Source: Spirosoma fluviale (lineage in GTDB: Bacteria > Bacteroidota > Bacteroidia > Cytophagales > Spirosomataceae). Taken from it: a stretch of 7,686 nucleotides of DNA. Positions 1 to 5,967 of this stretch are shown piece after piece. The stretch covers positions 1 to 7,686 of the forward strand of contig CAMDSI010000096.1 of NCBI GenBank assembly GCA_945906915.1, in the 5' to 3' direction. The position numbers and the translations under genes are program-made. The notes beneath the pieces are model-generated. The model was given only the letters and a program-made list of their open reading frames with translations. It made no database searches and was not told the DNA's origin. Position 1 is the first letter of the stretch; each line of letters opens with the position of its first letter.

Positions 1-1031
1 AAAATCATAGATTTATCTGTAGACGCATCAGCGATATCACCCGTTCGGTAACCTTTCTTTAAAACTTGGTCCACCGCATTAATAACCACTTCGGATTCGG
101 CTTTCATACCAAAAGAAATATCTAATAATAGGGCAACTGATAATACAGAAGCCATCGGATTGGCTATACCTTTACCCGTAATATCATGCGCAGAACCGTG
201 AATAGGTTCATAAACTCCTGTTCCATCACCGATAGAAGCGGAAGCTAACATACCCATAGAACCAGCAATTTGAGAGGCTTCATCAGTTAAAATATCACCA
301 AATAAATTCGCTGTTACCACTACATCAAAACGCTTCGGATCTTTAATTAATAACATCGCGGTCGAATCCACAAACTGATATTCCACCGTAACATCGGGAT
401 ATTCTAAAGCTAGTTTCTGAATCTCCTCACGCCATAAACGAGACGATTCTAATACGTTCGCTTTATCGACAGAGACTAAATGCTTCTTACGTGTACGCGC
501 AGCTTCAAAAGCTTTGCGACCTATTCTCTCTACTTCATAACGGCTATATTCCGCCACGTCATAGGCTGTATCTCCATTGTTCTTACGACCTTTCTCACCA
601 AAATAAATATCCCCCGTTAATTCACGAAAGAATAAAATATCTGCTCCTTTTAAAATCTCGGGTTTAATACTAGATGCACTTAATAATTCGTCAAATAACT
701 TAATCGGGCGCAGATTCGCATATAAGCCTAATTCCTTACGCATTTTCAAAAGACCTTGTTCTGGACGAACTTTAGCTGATGGATCATTATCGTATTTAGG
801 GTGACCTACTGCACCGAATAATACGGCATCAGCGGCTTTCATTTTTTCCAAAGTTGCAGCAGGCAACGGATCTCCAGTCGCCTCAATAGCTACGTGACCA
901 ATTAATGCTTCATCATACGTAAAATCGTGGCCAAATTTAGCCGCAATTTTCTCTAAAACTTTCTTACCTACTTCGGTTACTTCTTGACCAATTCCATCAC
1001 CTGGAACAATTAAAATATGCTTCTTCACCAT
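1..1031 (-). CDS. leuB: 3-isopropylmalate dehydrogenase LeuB (C-terminus cut by window edge)
   Basis: Cytoplasmic NAD-dependent beta-decarboxylating dehydrogenase that oxidises and decarboxylates 3-isopropylmalate to 2-oxoisocaproate in leucine synthesis. Beside cimA it can also convert beta-methylmalate to 2-oxobutyrate (known chemistry, inferred here). The ATG at 1029-1031 opens a frame of 343 complete codons with no stop before the edge; family proteins are about 350-360 residues, so only a short C-terminal tail is missing. Visible motifs are the N-terminal VPGDGIGQEV (9-18), substrate arginines R98, R108 and R136, Y143, K190, metal-binding D222, D246 and D250 (in FGDILTDEAS), and the NAD loop EPIHGSAHDITGKGIANP (275-292). 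That loop has His283 where many LeuB proteins have Pro. It is the last visible gene of the leuC-leuD-cimA-leuB run, starting 12 bp after the cimA stop, so it is probably cotranscribed. Identification is secure. Confidence 0.96.
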   Translation of the reverse strand, partial: MVKKHILIVPGDGIGQEVTEVGKKVLEKIAAKFGHDFTYDEALIGHVAIEATGDPLPAATLEKMKAADAVLFGAVGHPKYDNDPSAKVRPEQGLLKMRKELGLYANLRPIKLFDELLSASSIKPEILKGADILFFRELTGDIYFGEKGRKNNGDTAYDVAEYSRYEVERIGRKAFEAARTRKKHLVSVDKANVLESSRLWREEIQKLALEYPDVTVEYQFVDSTAMLLIKDPKRFDVVVTANLFGDILTDEASQIAGSMGMLASASIGDGTGVYEPIHGSAHDITGKGIANPMASVLSVALLLDISFGMKAESEVVINAVDQVLKKGYRTGDIADASTDKSMI

Positions 1032-1043
1032 TGTTATTTATAA

Positions 1044-2558
1044 TTAAATCAAATTCAACATTTTTTTAGTGGCTTTAATGGCTGACACGGTTTGGTCAGA
1101 ATCTAAACCTCTTGTAATTAATTCTTTACCTGCATCCGACCACGTAATAATCGTTTCACAAAGTGCATCAGAATCCCCTCCTGGTGGAATTCGCACGGCA
1201 TAATCCTTTAGAAGAGGTAAAATCTTACCATGCTTCTCAAAAATAATTCCTAATGCTTTCATAAAAGCATCATATTGACCATCCCCTTGCGCATGCTCTT
1301 CAAAAATTTCGCCATTAATCGAAATTTTTAAGGTAACAGATGGACGTAAATCTTTCGAATGCGTTAAGACATAATTCAATACTTGAACACGCTCTTCTAT
1401 TGCACTACTGTCTAAGACGTCTGAAATAATGTATGGAAGATCATTTTGAGTAACAACCTCTTTGCGATCCCCTAATTCAATAATACGCTGGGTTACTTTC
1501 TTCAAATCTTCATCAGATAATTGGATACCCAAAGCCGCTAAATTATTTTCAATATTCGCTTTCCCAGACGTTTTACCTAAAGCATATTTACGTTCTCTGC
1601 CAAAACGTTCTGGCATCAAATCATTGTGGTACAGGTTATTCTTTTTGTCTCCGTCCGCATGTATACCGGCTGTTTGGGTAAACACATTTTCTCCTACGAC
1701 AGGCTTATTTACCGGAATACGAAATCCAGAAAAGGTTTCCACTAATTTACTTACCCGGTATAATGATTTCTCGCAAACAGAGGTTTTTACATCCGTTTGG
1801 TAATCGTTTAGTACAGCTATTACACTGGCTAAAGGAGCATTACCAGCTCTTTCACCCATACCATTCACCGTTAAGTGTAAGCCATGAGCTCCACAACGTA
1901 CCGCTTCTAAAGCATTAGCCGTTCCTAAATCATAATCATTATGCGCATGAAAATCAAAATGCGTTTCAGGATAACGAACGATTAATTGCTTTATAAAAAC
2001 GCAAACCTCATAAGGAGTTAATATTCCCAAGGTATCAGGCAATAAAACACGCTCAATAGGTTGAGTAACTAAAAAATCCAGATACTGAAAAACATAGTCT
2101 GCGCTATTTCGCATTCCATTACTCCAATCCTCTAAATAGACATTAACAGATAATCCTTTTGATTTTGCTAAAGAAATGGTCTCTGCAATTTCAGCAAAAT
2201 GCTGCTCCGGGGTTTTCTTCAATTGGTGTTTTAGGTGATTTAAAGAACCTTTGGTCAATAAATTCATCACCTTCGCTCCCGCATCTAACATCCACTGTAC
2301 CGAAGTTCCTCCATCCACAAACGTCAAAACCTCCACTTTATCAAGGTAACCATTCAATGCTGCCCAAGAAGTTATCTTTTTAACGGCCTGGAACTCGCCT
2401 TCAGAAACACGAGCGGACGCAATCTCAATGCGATCCACCTTTAATTCGGTCAATAACAATTGAGCAATAGTTAGCTTTTCTGATGCTGAAAACGATACTC
2501 CGCTGGTTTGTTCCCCATCGCGAAGGGTCGTATCCATTATTTCTATGTGGCGTTTCAA
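1044..2558 (-). CDS. cimA: (R)-citramalate synthase CimA-type (2-isopropylmalate synthase superfamily)
   Basis: Predicted to condense pyruvate and acetyl-CoA to (R)-citramalate, the first step of threonine-independent isoleucine synthesis. The 504 residues comprise an HMGL-like TIM barrel (about 4-270), a linker/communication region (about 275-390) and a C-terminal LeuA-type regulatory domain (about 392-504). Seen: DTTLRDGEQ (9-17) with catalytic R13 and metal ligand D14, HAHND (204-208) with metal ligands H204 and H206, GERAGN (235-240), and the active-site stretch GIHADGDKKNN (298-308). Long segments match recalled Leptospira CimA, including VYLEDWSNG (140-148) and FTQTAGIHADGDKK (293-306). 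The pyruvate-specificity residues Leu81, Leu104 and Tyr144 of that enzyme correspond to L78, L101 and Y141. The start is TTG at 2558: the first ATG (codon 8) would remove the strand leading into DTTLRDGEQ, and an in-frame stop lies just upstream at 2571-2573. The start is 4 bp after the leuD stop. Automated annotation often calls this family 2-isopropylmalate synthase; some such activity cannot be excluded. Confidence 0.88.
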   Translation of the reverse strand: MKRHIEIMDTTLRDGEQTSGVSFSASEKLTIAQLLLTELKVDRIEIASARVSEGEFQAVKKITSWAALNGYLDKVEVLTFVDGGTSVQWMLDAGAKVMNLLTKGSLNHLKHQLKKTPEQHFAEIAETISLAKSKGLSVNVYLEDWSNGMRNSADYVFQYLDFLVTQPIERVLLPDTLGILTPYEVCVFIKQLIVRYPETHFDFHAHNDYDLGTANALEAVRCGAHGLHLTVNGMGERAGNAPLASVIAVLNDYQTDVKTSVCEKSLYRVSKLVETFSGFRIPVNKPVVGENVFTQTAGIHADGDKKNNLYHNDLMPERFGRERKYALGKTSGKANIENNLAALGIQLSDEDLKKVTQRIIELGDRKEVVTQNDLPYIISDVLDSSAIEERVQVLNYVLTHSKDLRPSVTLKISINGEIFEEHAQGDGQYDAFMKALGIIFEKHGKILPLLKDYAVRIPPGGDSDALCETIITWSDAGKELITRGLDSDQTVSAIKATKKMLNLI

Positions 2559-2562
2559 ATGA

Positions 2563-3153
2563 TTAGCGGTTTACAGCAAATGCGCTGATTTCAGATTTCA
2601 TGGCTTGTAAATAATCAATGTCATCGAAACCATTCAATAAGTTATTCTTCTTGTATCCGTTTATAGCAAAATTCTCAAATGCCCCAGTGGAAACAATCGT
2701 AATTTTTTGTTCTGGTAAACTCACCTCTAGTTCAGCCTTAGGATCCGCTTCAATCGCAGTGAAAATCTCATGTAAAAATTCGGGACTAACTTGAACCGGT
2801 AAAACACCTACGTTAATGGCATTTCCACGGAAAATATCCGCAAAGAAGGACGAAACCACGCAACGGAATCCATAATCATAAATGGCCCAAGCCGCGTGCT
2901 CACGTGAAGAACCAGAACCAAAATTCTTGCCTCCCACTAAAATCTTACCAGAATAAGTAGGGTTATTTAAAACGAAATCAGCCTTAGGTGCATCGTTTTT
3001 ATCATAACGCCAATCTCTAAACAAATTATCTCCAAAACCGGTACGCTCAGTTGCTTTTAAGAAACGAGCGGGAATGATTTGGTCCGTATCCACATTCTCA
3101 ATAGGAAGAGGAACTGCGGAACTTTTTAGTATATTAAAACTATCGTAAGCCAT
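2563..3153 (-). CDS. leuD: 3-isopropylmalate dehydratase small subunit LeuD
   Basis: Small (swivel-domain) subunit of isopropylmalate isomerase. With LeuC it interconverts 2- and 3-isopropylmalate through isopropylmaleate, and in citramalate pathways converts citramalate to beta-methylmalate through citraconate. The 196 residues match the usual bacterial LeuD length of about 190-205. Seen: the N-terminal ENVDTDQIIPARFLK (19-33), the substrate-binding loop GGKNFGSGSSREHAAWA (74-90), and the conserved FRGNAINVGVLPV segment (108-120). The start is ATG at 3151-3153, preceded by an A-rich stretch rather than a Shine-Dalgarno sequence, as is normal in Bacteroidota. It lies 21 bp after the leuC stop and 4 bp before the cimA start, so translational coupling with cimA is plausible. 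Nothing is missing or unusual in the protein, and the identification is secure. Confidence 0.97.
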   Translation of the reverse strand: MAYDSFNILKSSAVPLPIENVDTDQIIPARFLKATERTGFGDNLFRDWRYDKNDAPKADFVLNNPTYSGKILVGGKNFGSGSSREHAAWAIYDYGFRCVVSSFFADIFRGNAINVGVLPVQVSPEFLHEIFTAIEADPKAELEVSLPEQKITIVSTGAFENFAINGYKKNNLLNGFDDIDYLQAMKSEISAFAVNR

Positions 3154-3174
3154 ATTGCTTTTATTTATTCGATC

Positions 3175-4578
3175 TTATAAAAATTCTCTTGGGTCAGTTA
3201 CTACACCCGTAATTGCAGCCGCAGCAGCGACTAAAGGACTCGCTAATAAAGTACGAGATCCTGGACCTTGACGTCCTTCAAAATTACGATTAGACGTACT
3301 CACCGCATATTTACCTGCAGGTATCTTATCATCATTCATCGCTAAACAAGCCGAACATCCTGGCTGACGTAAAGCAAATCCTGCTTCTGTTAAAATATCG
3401 TAAATACCTTCTTCTCTAATTTGCGCTTCCACCACATGAGAACCAGGAACAACCCAAGCCGTTACATGTTCCGCTTTTTTACGACCTTTTACAATCGAAG
3501 CGAAGGCACGGAAGTCTTCAATACGTCCATTTGTACAAGATCCGATAAATACATAATCCACTTTTTTACCAATCATCGAATCATTTTGAGCAAAGCCCAT
3601 ATATTCTAATGACTTTTCATAAGTAGCTACACCACCTTCTATGTCAACTGCATTAGGAATATGCTTCGAAATACCCATTCCCATTCCTGGATTCGTACCG
3701 TAGGTAATCATCGGTTCAATATCAGACGCTAAGAAAGTAATTTCCTCATCAAATGTAGCACTGGCATCTGTCTTCAAGGTCTTCCAATAAGCTAATTGTT
3801 TGTCCCAATCAGCCCCTTTAGGAGCTAATTCGCGACCATGGATATAGTCAAATGTGGTTTGGTCAGGAGCAATCATTCCACCACGTGCACCCATCTCAAT
3901 AGACAAATTACAAACCGTCATGCGGCCTTCCATGGACATTTTTTCAAAGACATCCCCGGCATATTCTACGAAATAACCGGTAGCGCCAGACGTTGTTAAT
4001 TTAGAGATAATATATAAAGCCACATCCTTAGGTGTAACACCTTTTCCTAATACCCCATTCACGTTAATACGCATTTTCATAGGCTTAGGCTGCATAATGC
4101 ATTGAGACGAAAGGACCATCTCGACTTCTGATGTACCTATTCCAAAGGCAATAGCACCAAAAGCCCCGTGCGTAGAGGTATGAGAGTCCCCGCAAACAAT
4201 TGTCATACCTGGTAAGGTAATTCCGTTTTCAGGTCCTACTACGTGAACAATTCCATTTTTAGGATTACCTAAACCCCAATGAGAAATACCATACTTCGCT
4301 GTATTTTTCTCCAATTGCAATAGTTGATTCGCAGAAAGCGGATCTTCAACCGGCAAATGTTGGTTAATCGTAGGCGTATTATGATCCGCTGTCGCAAACG
4401 TACGTTCGGGGGATAAAACACCTATACCACGTGTTAGTAGTCCCAAAAAGGCAACGGGGGAAGTCACTTCATGAATAAAATGACGGTCAATGAAGAAAAC
4501 ATCGGGACCATCAGCAATTTTACGAACGACATGTGAATCCCATACTTTATCAAATAAGGTTGTTGGGGAATTGCTCAT
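3175..4578 (-). CDS. leuC: 3-isopropylmalate dehydratase large subunit LeuC
   Basis: Large, catalytic [4Fe-4S] subunit of isopropylmalate isomerase (aconitase superfamily), working with LeuD in leucine synthesis and probably also isomerising citramalate made by the neighbouring CimA. The chosen ATG at 4576-4578 gives 467 residues beginning MSNSPTTLFDKVWDSHVV, matching the family's normal N-terminus and length. The frame stays open upstream to a TTG at 4644, but that 22-residue extension is Lys/Ile-rich and covers the promoter-like region, so it was not used. Seen: the aconitase signature around TIVCGDSHTSTHGAFG (126-141), and iron-sulfur cysteines C348 in IGSCTNGR, C408 and C411 in PGCSAC, followed by STSNRNFEGRQG (428-439). 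It is the first gene of the compact leuC-leuD-cimA-leuB operon, so regulation probably acts in the 152-bp gap upstream. Confidence 0.97.
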   Translation of the reverse strand: MSNSPTTLFDKVWDSHVVRKIADGPDVFFIDRHFIHEVTSPVAFLGLLTRGIGVLSPERTFATADHNTPTINQHLPVEDPLSANQLLQLEKNTAKYGISHWGLGNPKNGIVHVVGPENGITLPGMTIVCGDSHTSTHGAFGAIAFGIGTSEVEMVLSSQCIMQPKPMKMRINVNGVLGKGVTPKDVALYIISKLTTSGATGYFVEYAGDVFEKMSMEGRMTVCNLSIEMGARGGMIAPDQTTFDYIHGRELAPKGADWDKQLAYWKTLKTDASATFDEEITFLASDIEPMITYGTNPGMGMGISKHIPNAVDIEGGVATYEKSLEYMGFAQNDSMIGKKVDYVFIGSCTNGRIEDFRAFASIVKGRKKAEHVTAWVVPGSHVVEAQIREEGIYDILTEAGFALRQPGCSACLAMNDDKIPAGKYAVSTSNRNFEGRQGPGSRTLLASPLVAAAAAITGVVTDPREFL

Positions 4579-4603
4579 TATATACTTTAATTTAAAAGAC
4601 GCT

Positions 4604-4617
4604 TTAATTATAATTAA
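4604..4617. repeat. 14-bp perfect palindrome TTAATTATAATTAA upstream of leuC
   Basis: Perfect self-complementary sequence whose near edge is 25 nt upstream of the leuC ATG. It could be a dimeric regulator site overlapping the promoter or leader, but it is made only of A and T, so chance occurrence in this AT-rich gap is a serious alternative. Confidence 0.45.
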
Positions 4618-4637
4618 GCTACAAAAATCGCGTTTTT

Positions 4638-4653
4638 TTTGCAAAAATGCAAA
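4638..4653. repeat. Inverted repeat TTTGCA-AAAA-TGCAAA upstream of leuC
   Basis: Two 6-bp arms separated by four A residues, 59 nt upstream of the leuC ATG and overlapping the proposed -33 element. The position fits a repressor or activator operator for the operon. The short arms make this a candidate only. Confidence 0.45.
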
Positions 4654-4730
4654 GCAAATACCCTGTTAAATGGGGATTTTGCCAAATAAAATATCGAAAA
4701 TTGAAAGAAGAGGGAAATAAAAACGAAGGC

Positions 4731-5783
4731 CTATTTAATCGAATTACCAATTCCTACGATAATCACAGAAATTAAAATAACCGCAATTCCTCCCATTACC
4801 GTTCTCATTGTCTTGGAAGAAACACCTTTCCATTCTTTAAAATAAAGTCCCCAAAAATTCGAGGTAATGATAATGGTAGCCATGTGAAGAATCCAAGAAC
4901 TAGCTCCATTCCCTAATTTACTTTCTCCCATTCCGTAAAAAAAGAATTGAAGAAACCAGGTAGTGCCAGCCACGGCAGCAAATAAATAATTCATCCGAAG
5001 CGGGGCTTTAGCATTTAAATAATCACCAAAGGACTTATTCGAAAAATTCAAGTACATACAGTAAACGAAATTAGTCAAAAACCCACCCCAAAGAACCACA
5101 ATGAAAATAACATTATTTTGAAATAAAGGATCGCAACCTTTAGCGACTGCCACAGCTGCCATATCCTTTCCAGCTTCGATACCGAAATTAAAACAAGCGG
5201 AACATAAACCAGAGATAATAGCTACGATTAAACCTTTCGTTAAATTAAACTCCTTAATTGTTTCTTGTTTCTGCGCTTGTGACAACTCACTCTCTTTCAT
5301 CATCCCTGCTTTTCCACACAGAAAAATGCCGAATACGCAGACTAAAATCCCCAATAATACCACTTGGCCGCCCGTGCTTCCTGCAATATGTGAGATCGTG
5401 TCTCCATCCACTCCCGCAAACTCCCGATAGATAGGCGGAACTAAAGCTCCGAAAATACTGCACAAACTTAACGCAATAGACATGCCTAGAGACATCCCTA
5501 AATAACGCATCGCTAATCCAAAAGTCAAGCCACCGATTCCCCACAAAACACCAAAAACAAAGGTCCAAAAAAACGTATCTGAATCAATGGTTTGAATAAT
5601 ATTCATAAAATCTGGAATGGTCAACCATGCAGCCAAGATAGGCACAATTAACCACGAGAAAACCCCGCCCACTATCCAGGCACTCTCCCAAGACCATACT
5701 TGAATCTTCCGATAAGGAATGTAAAAACTACCTGAAGCAAATCCGCCTAAGGAGTGAAAGAAAAGACCTAATATCGAACCCAT
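4731..5783 (-). CDS. rhaT: L-rhamnose/H+ symporter (RhaT) family inner-membrane carrier
   Basis: Predicted cytoplasmic-membrane sugar:proton symporter of the RhaT family (drug/metabolite transporter superfamily). The 350 residues compare with 344 in E. coli RhaT. About ten membrane segments are visible (roughly 3-22, 32-54, 70-91, 97-117, 138-157, 182-203, 224-245, 265-284, 296-315, 328-347), with a charged cytoplasmic loop near 158-181. Stretches matching recalled E. coli RhaT include WSWE (30-33), VGGVFSW (38-44), WGIG (81-84), MRYLGMSLG (92-100), EFNLTKGL (178-185), WFLQFFFYGMGESKLG (276-291), SWILHM (296-301), KEW (316-318) and VGIGN (343-347). The start is ATG at 5781-5783; the stop is TAG at 4731-4733. 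No rhamnose isomerase, kinase, aldolase or mutarotase gene is in the window. The gene sits between the leu operon and a divergent PQQ dehydrogenase, so family membership is secure but rhamnose as substrate is not. Confidence 0.88.
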   Translation of the reverse strand: MGSILGLFFHSLGGFASGSFYIPYRKIQVWSWESAWIVGGVFSWLIVPILAAWLTIPDFMNIIQTIDSDTFFWTFVFGVLWGIGGLTFGLAMRYLGMSLGMSIALSLCSIFGALVPPIYREFAGVDGDTISHIAGSTGGQVVLLGILVCVFGIFLCGKAGMMKESELSQAQKQETIKEFNLTKGLIVAIISGLCSACFNFGIEAGKDMAAVAVAKGCDPLFQNNVIFIVVLWGGFLTNFVYCMYLNFSNKSFGDYLNAKAPLRMNYLFAAVAGTTWFLQFFFYGMGESKLGNGASSWILHMATIIITSNFWGLYFKEWKGVSSKTMRTVMGGIAVILISVIIVGIGNSIK

Positions 5784-5913
5784 AACTAGTAATTAATTGT
5801 AAATGTATAAGTCCCACCCTGTGGGTCTAAAAAAACCAATAGAATAAATAATTTGATTTTGATAAGGTTTAAAGCTAAAATCCCACTAAACTAGCATTAT
5901 AAATTGAATATTT
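5784..5913. promoter_or_regulatory. Divergent intergenic region between rhaT-like and PQQ dehydrogenase genes
   Basis: AT-rich 130-bp gap that must hold signals for both divergent genes. Toward the rhaT-like gene (minus strand), TACATTTA lies close to the start and resembles the Bacteroidota -7 box TAnnTTTG with one mismatch, preceded about 21 nt upstream by a T-run. Toward the dehydrogenase (plus strand), TTTTG at 5857-5861 could be a -33 element, but no good -7 partner was found. A short hairpin lies at 5813-5825. Exact promoters cannot be assigned by eye. Confidence 0.4.
5813..5825. repeat. Short GC-rich inverted repeat CCCAC-CCT-GTGGG
   Basis: A 5-bp stem with a 3-base spacer, extendable by one outer G:C pair (5811/5827) across a T:T mismatch. 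It stands out as a GC-rich island in a very AT-rich gap. On the plus strand it is followed by an A-run rather than a T-run, and on the minus strand the T-run precedes it, so it does not look like an intrinsic terminator. It falls between the proposed -33 and -7 elements of the rhaT-like gene, so it could be an operator. Confidence 0.4.
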
Positions 5914-5967
5914 ATGTATAAAAGACTACTGTTCTTTGCTATCATTGCCCTCGCTTTCTCTTCATCA
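5914..5967 (+). other. Predicted Sec signal peptide of the PQQ dehydrogenase
   Basis: The first 18 or so residues show a basic start (Lys3, Arg4), an uninterrupted hydrophobic core (5-15) and a small-residue Ser-Ser-Ser stretch before the acidic mature start DDWAEY. No lipobox cysteine is present, so a soluble periplasmic protein is expected. The cleavage point is approximate. Confidence 0.75.

Larger units (their letters stand above)
4579..4730 (-). promoter_or_regulatory. Likely promoter/leader region of the leuCD-cimA-leuB operon
   Basis: AT-rich 152-bp gap between the end of the RhaT-family gene and leuC. On the minus strand a TTTG (4653-4650) lies 20 nt before GATTTTTG (4629-4622). That resembles the Bacteroidota sigma-A pattern (TTTG near -33, TAnnTTTG near -7) with one mismatch in the -7 box, and would start transcription about 40 nt before the leuC ATG. 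An alternative -10-like TATAAT lies at 4612-4607 without a convincing upstream partner. Two short palindromes sit in this gap and are listed separately. No strong terminator hairpin for the upstream gene was found, so some read-through from it is possible. The promoter is inferred from pattern only. Confidence 0.4.

Noticed and set aside
1462..1803. Plus-strand open frame opposite cimA
   Set aside because: It lies wholly antisense to a well-conserved gene, and its translation has no recognisable motif; a shadow frame.
2159..2383. Plus-strand open frame opposite cimA
   Set aside because: Antisense shadow of a conserved coding region with low-complexity translation.
3421..3609. Plus-strand open frame opposite leuC
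   Set aside because: Antisense shadow of the conserved LeuC iron-sulfur region; no family features.
4579..4644. N-terminal extension of leuC starting at TTG 4644
   Set aside because: The extra 22 residues do not resemble LeuC, cover the promoter-like and palindromic DNA, and the ATG at 4578 gives the normal family N-terminus and length.
4579..4660. Ile-rich attenuator leader peptide upstream of leuC
   Set aside because: The Ile codons lie in frame with leuC with no stop between, there is no ATG start, and no terminator/antiterminator pair is visible.
4661..4680. Possible terminator hairpin CCC...GGGG followed by ATTTT
   Set aside because: The stem is only three to four pairs with a long loop and no proper T-run, too weak to call.
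4714..4735. AAATA...TATTT inverted repeat at the end of the rhaT-like gene
   Set aside because: A five-pair A/T stem with a 12-nt loop is too weak for an intrinsic terminator.
5287..5568. Second minus-strand frame inside the rhaT-like gene
   Set aside because: Overlaps a membrane-protein gene in another frame; the Trp/Arg/Ser-rich translation is typical of a shadow frame.
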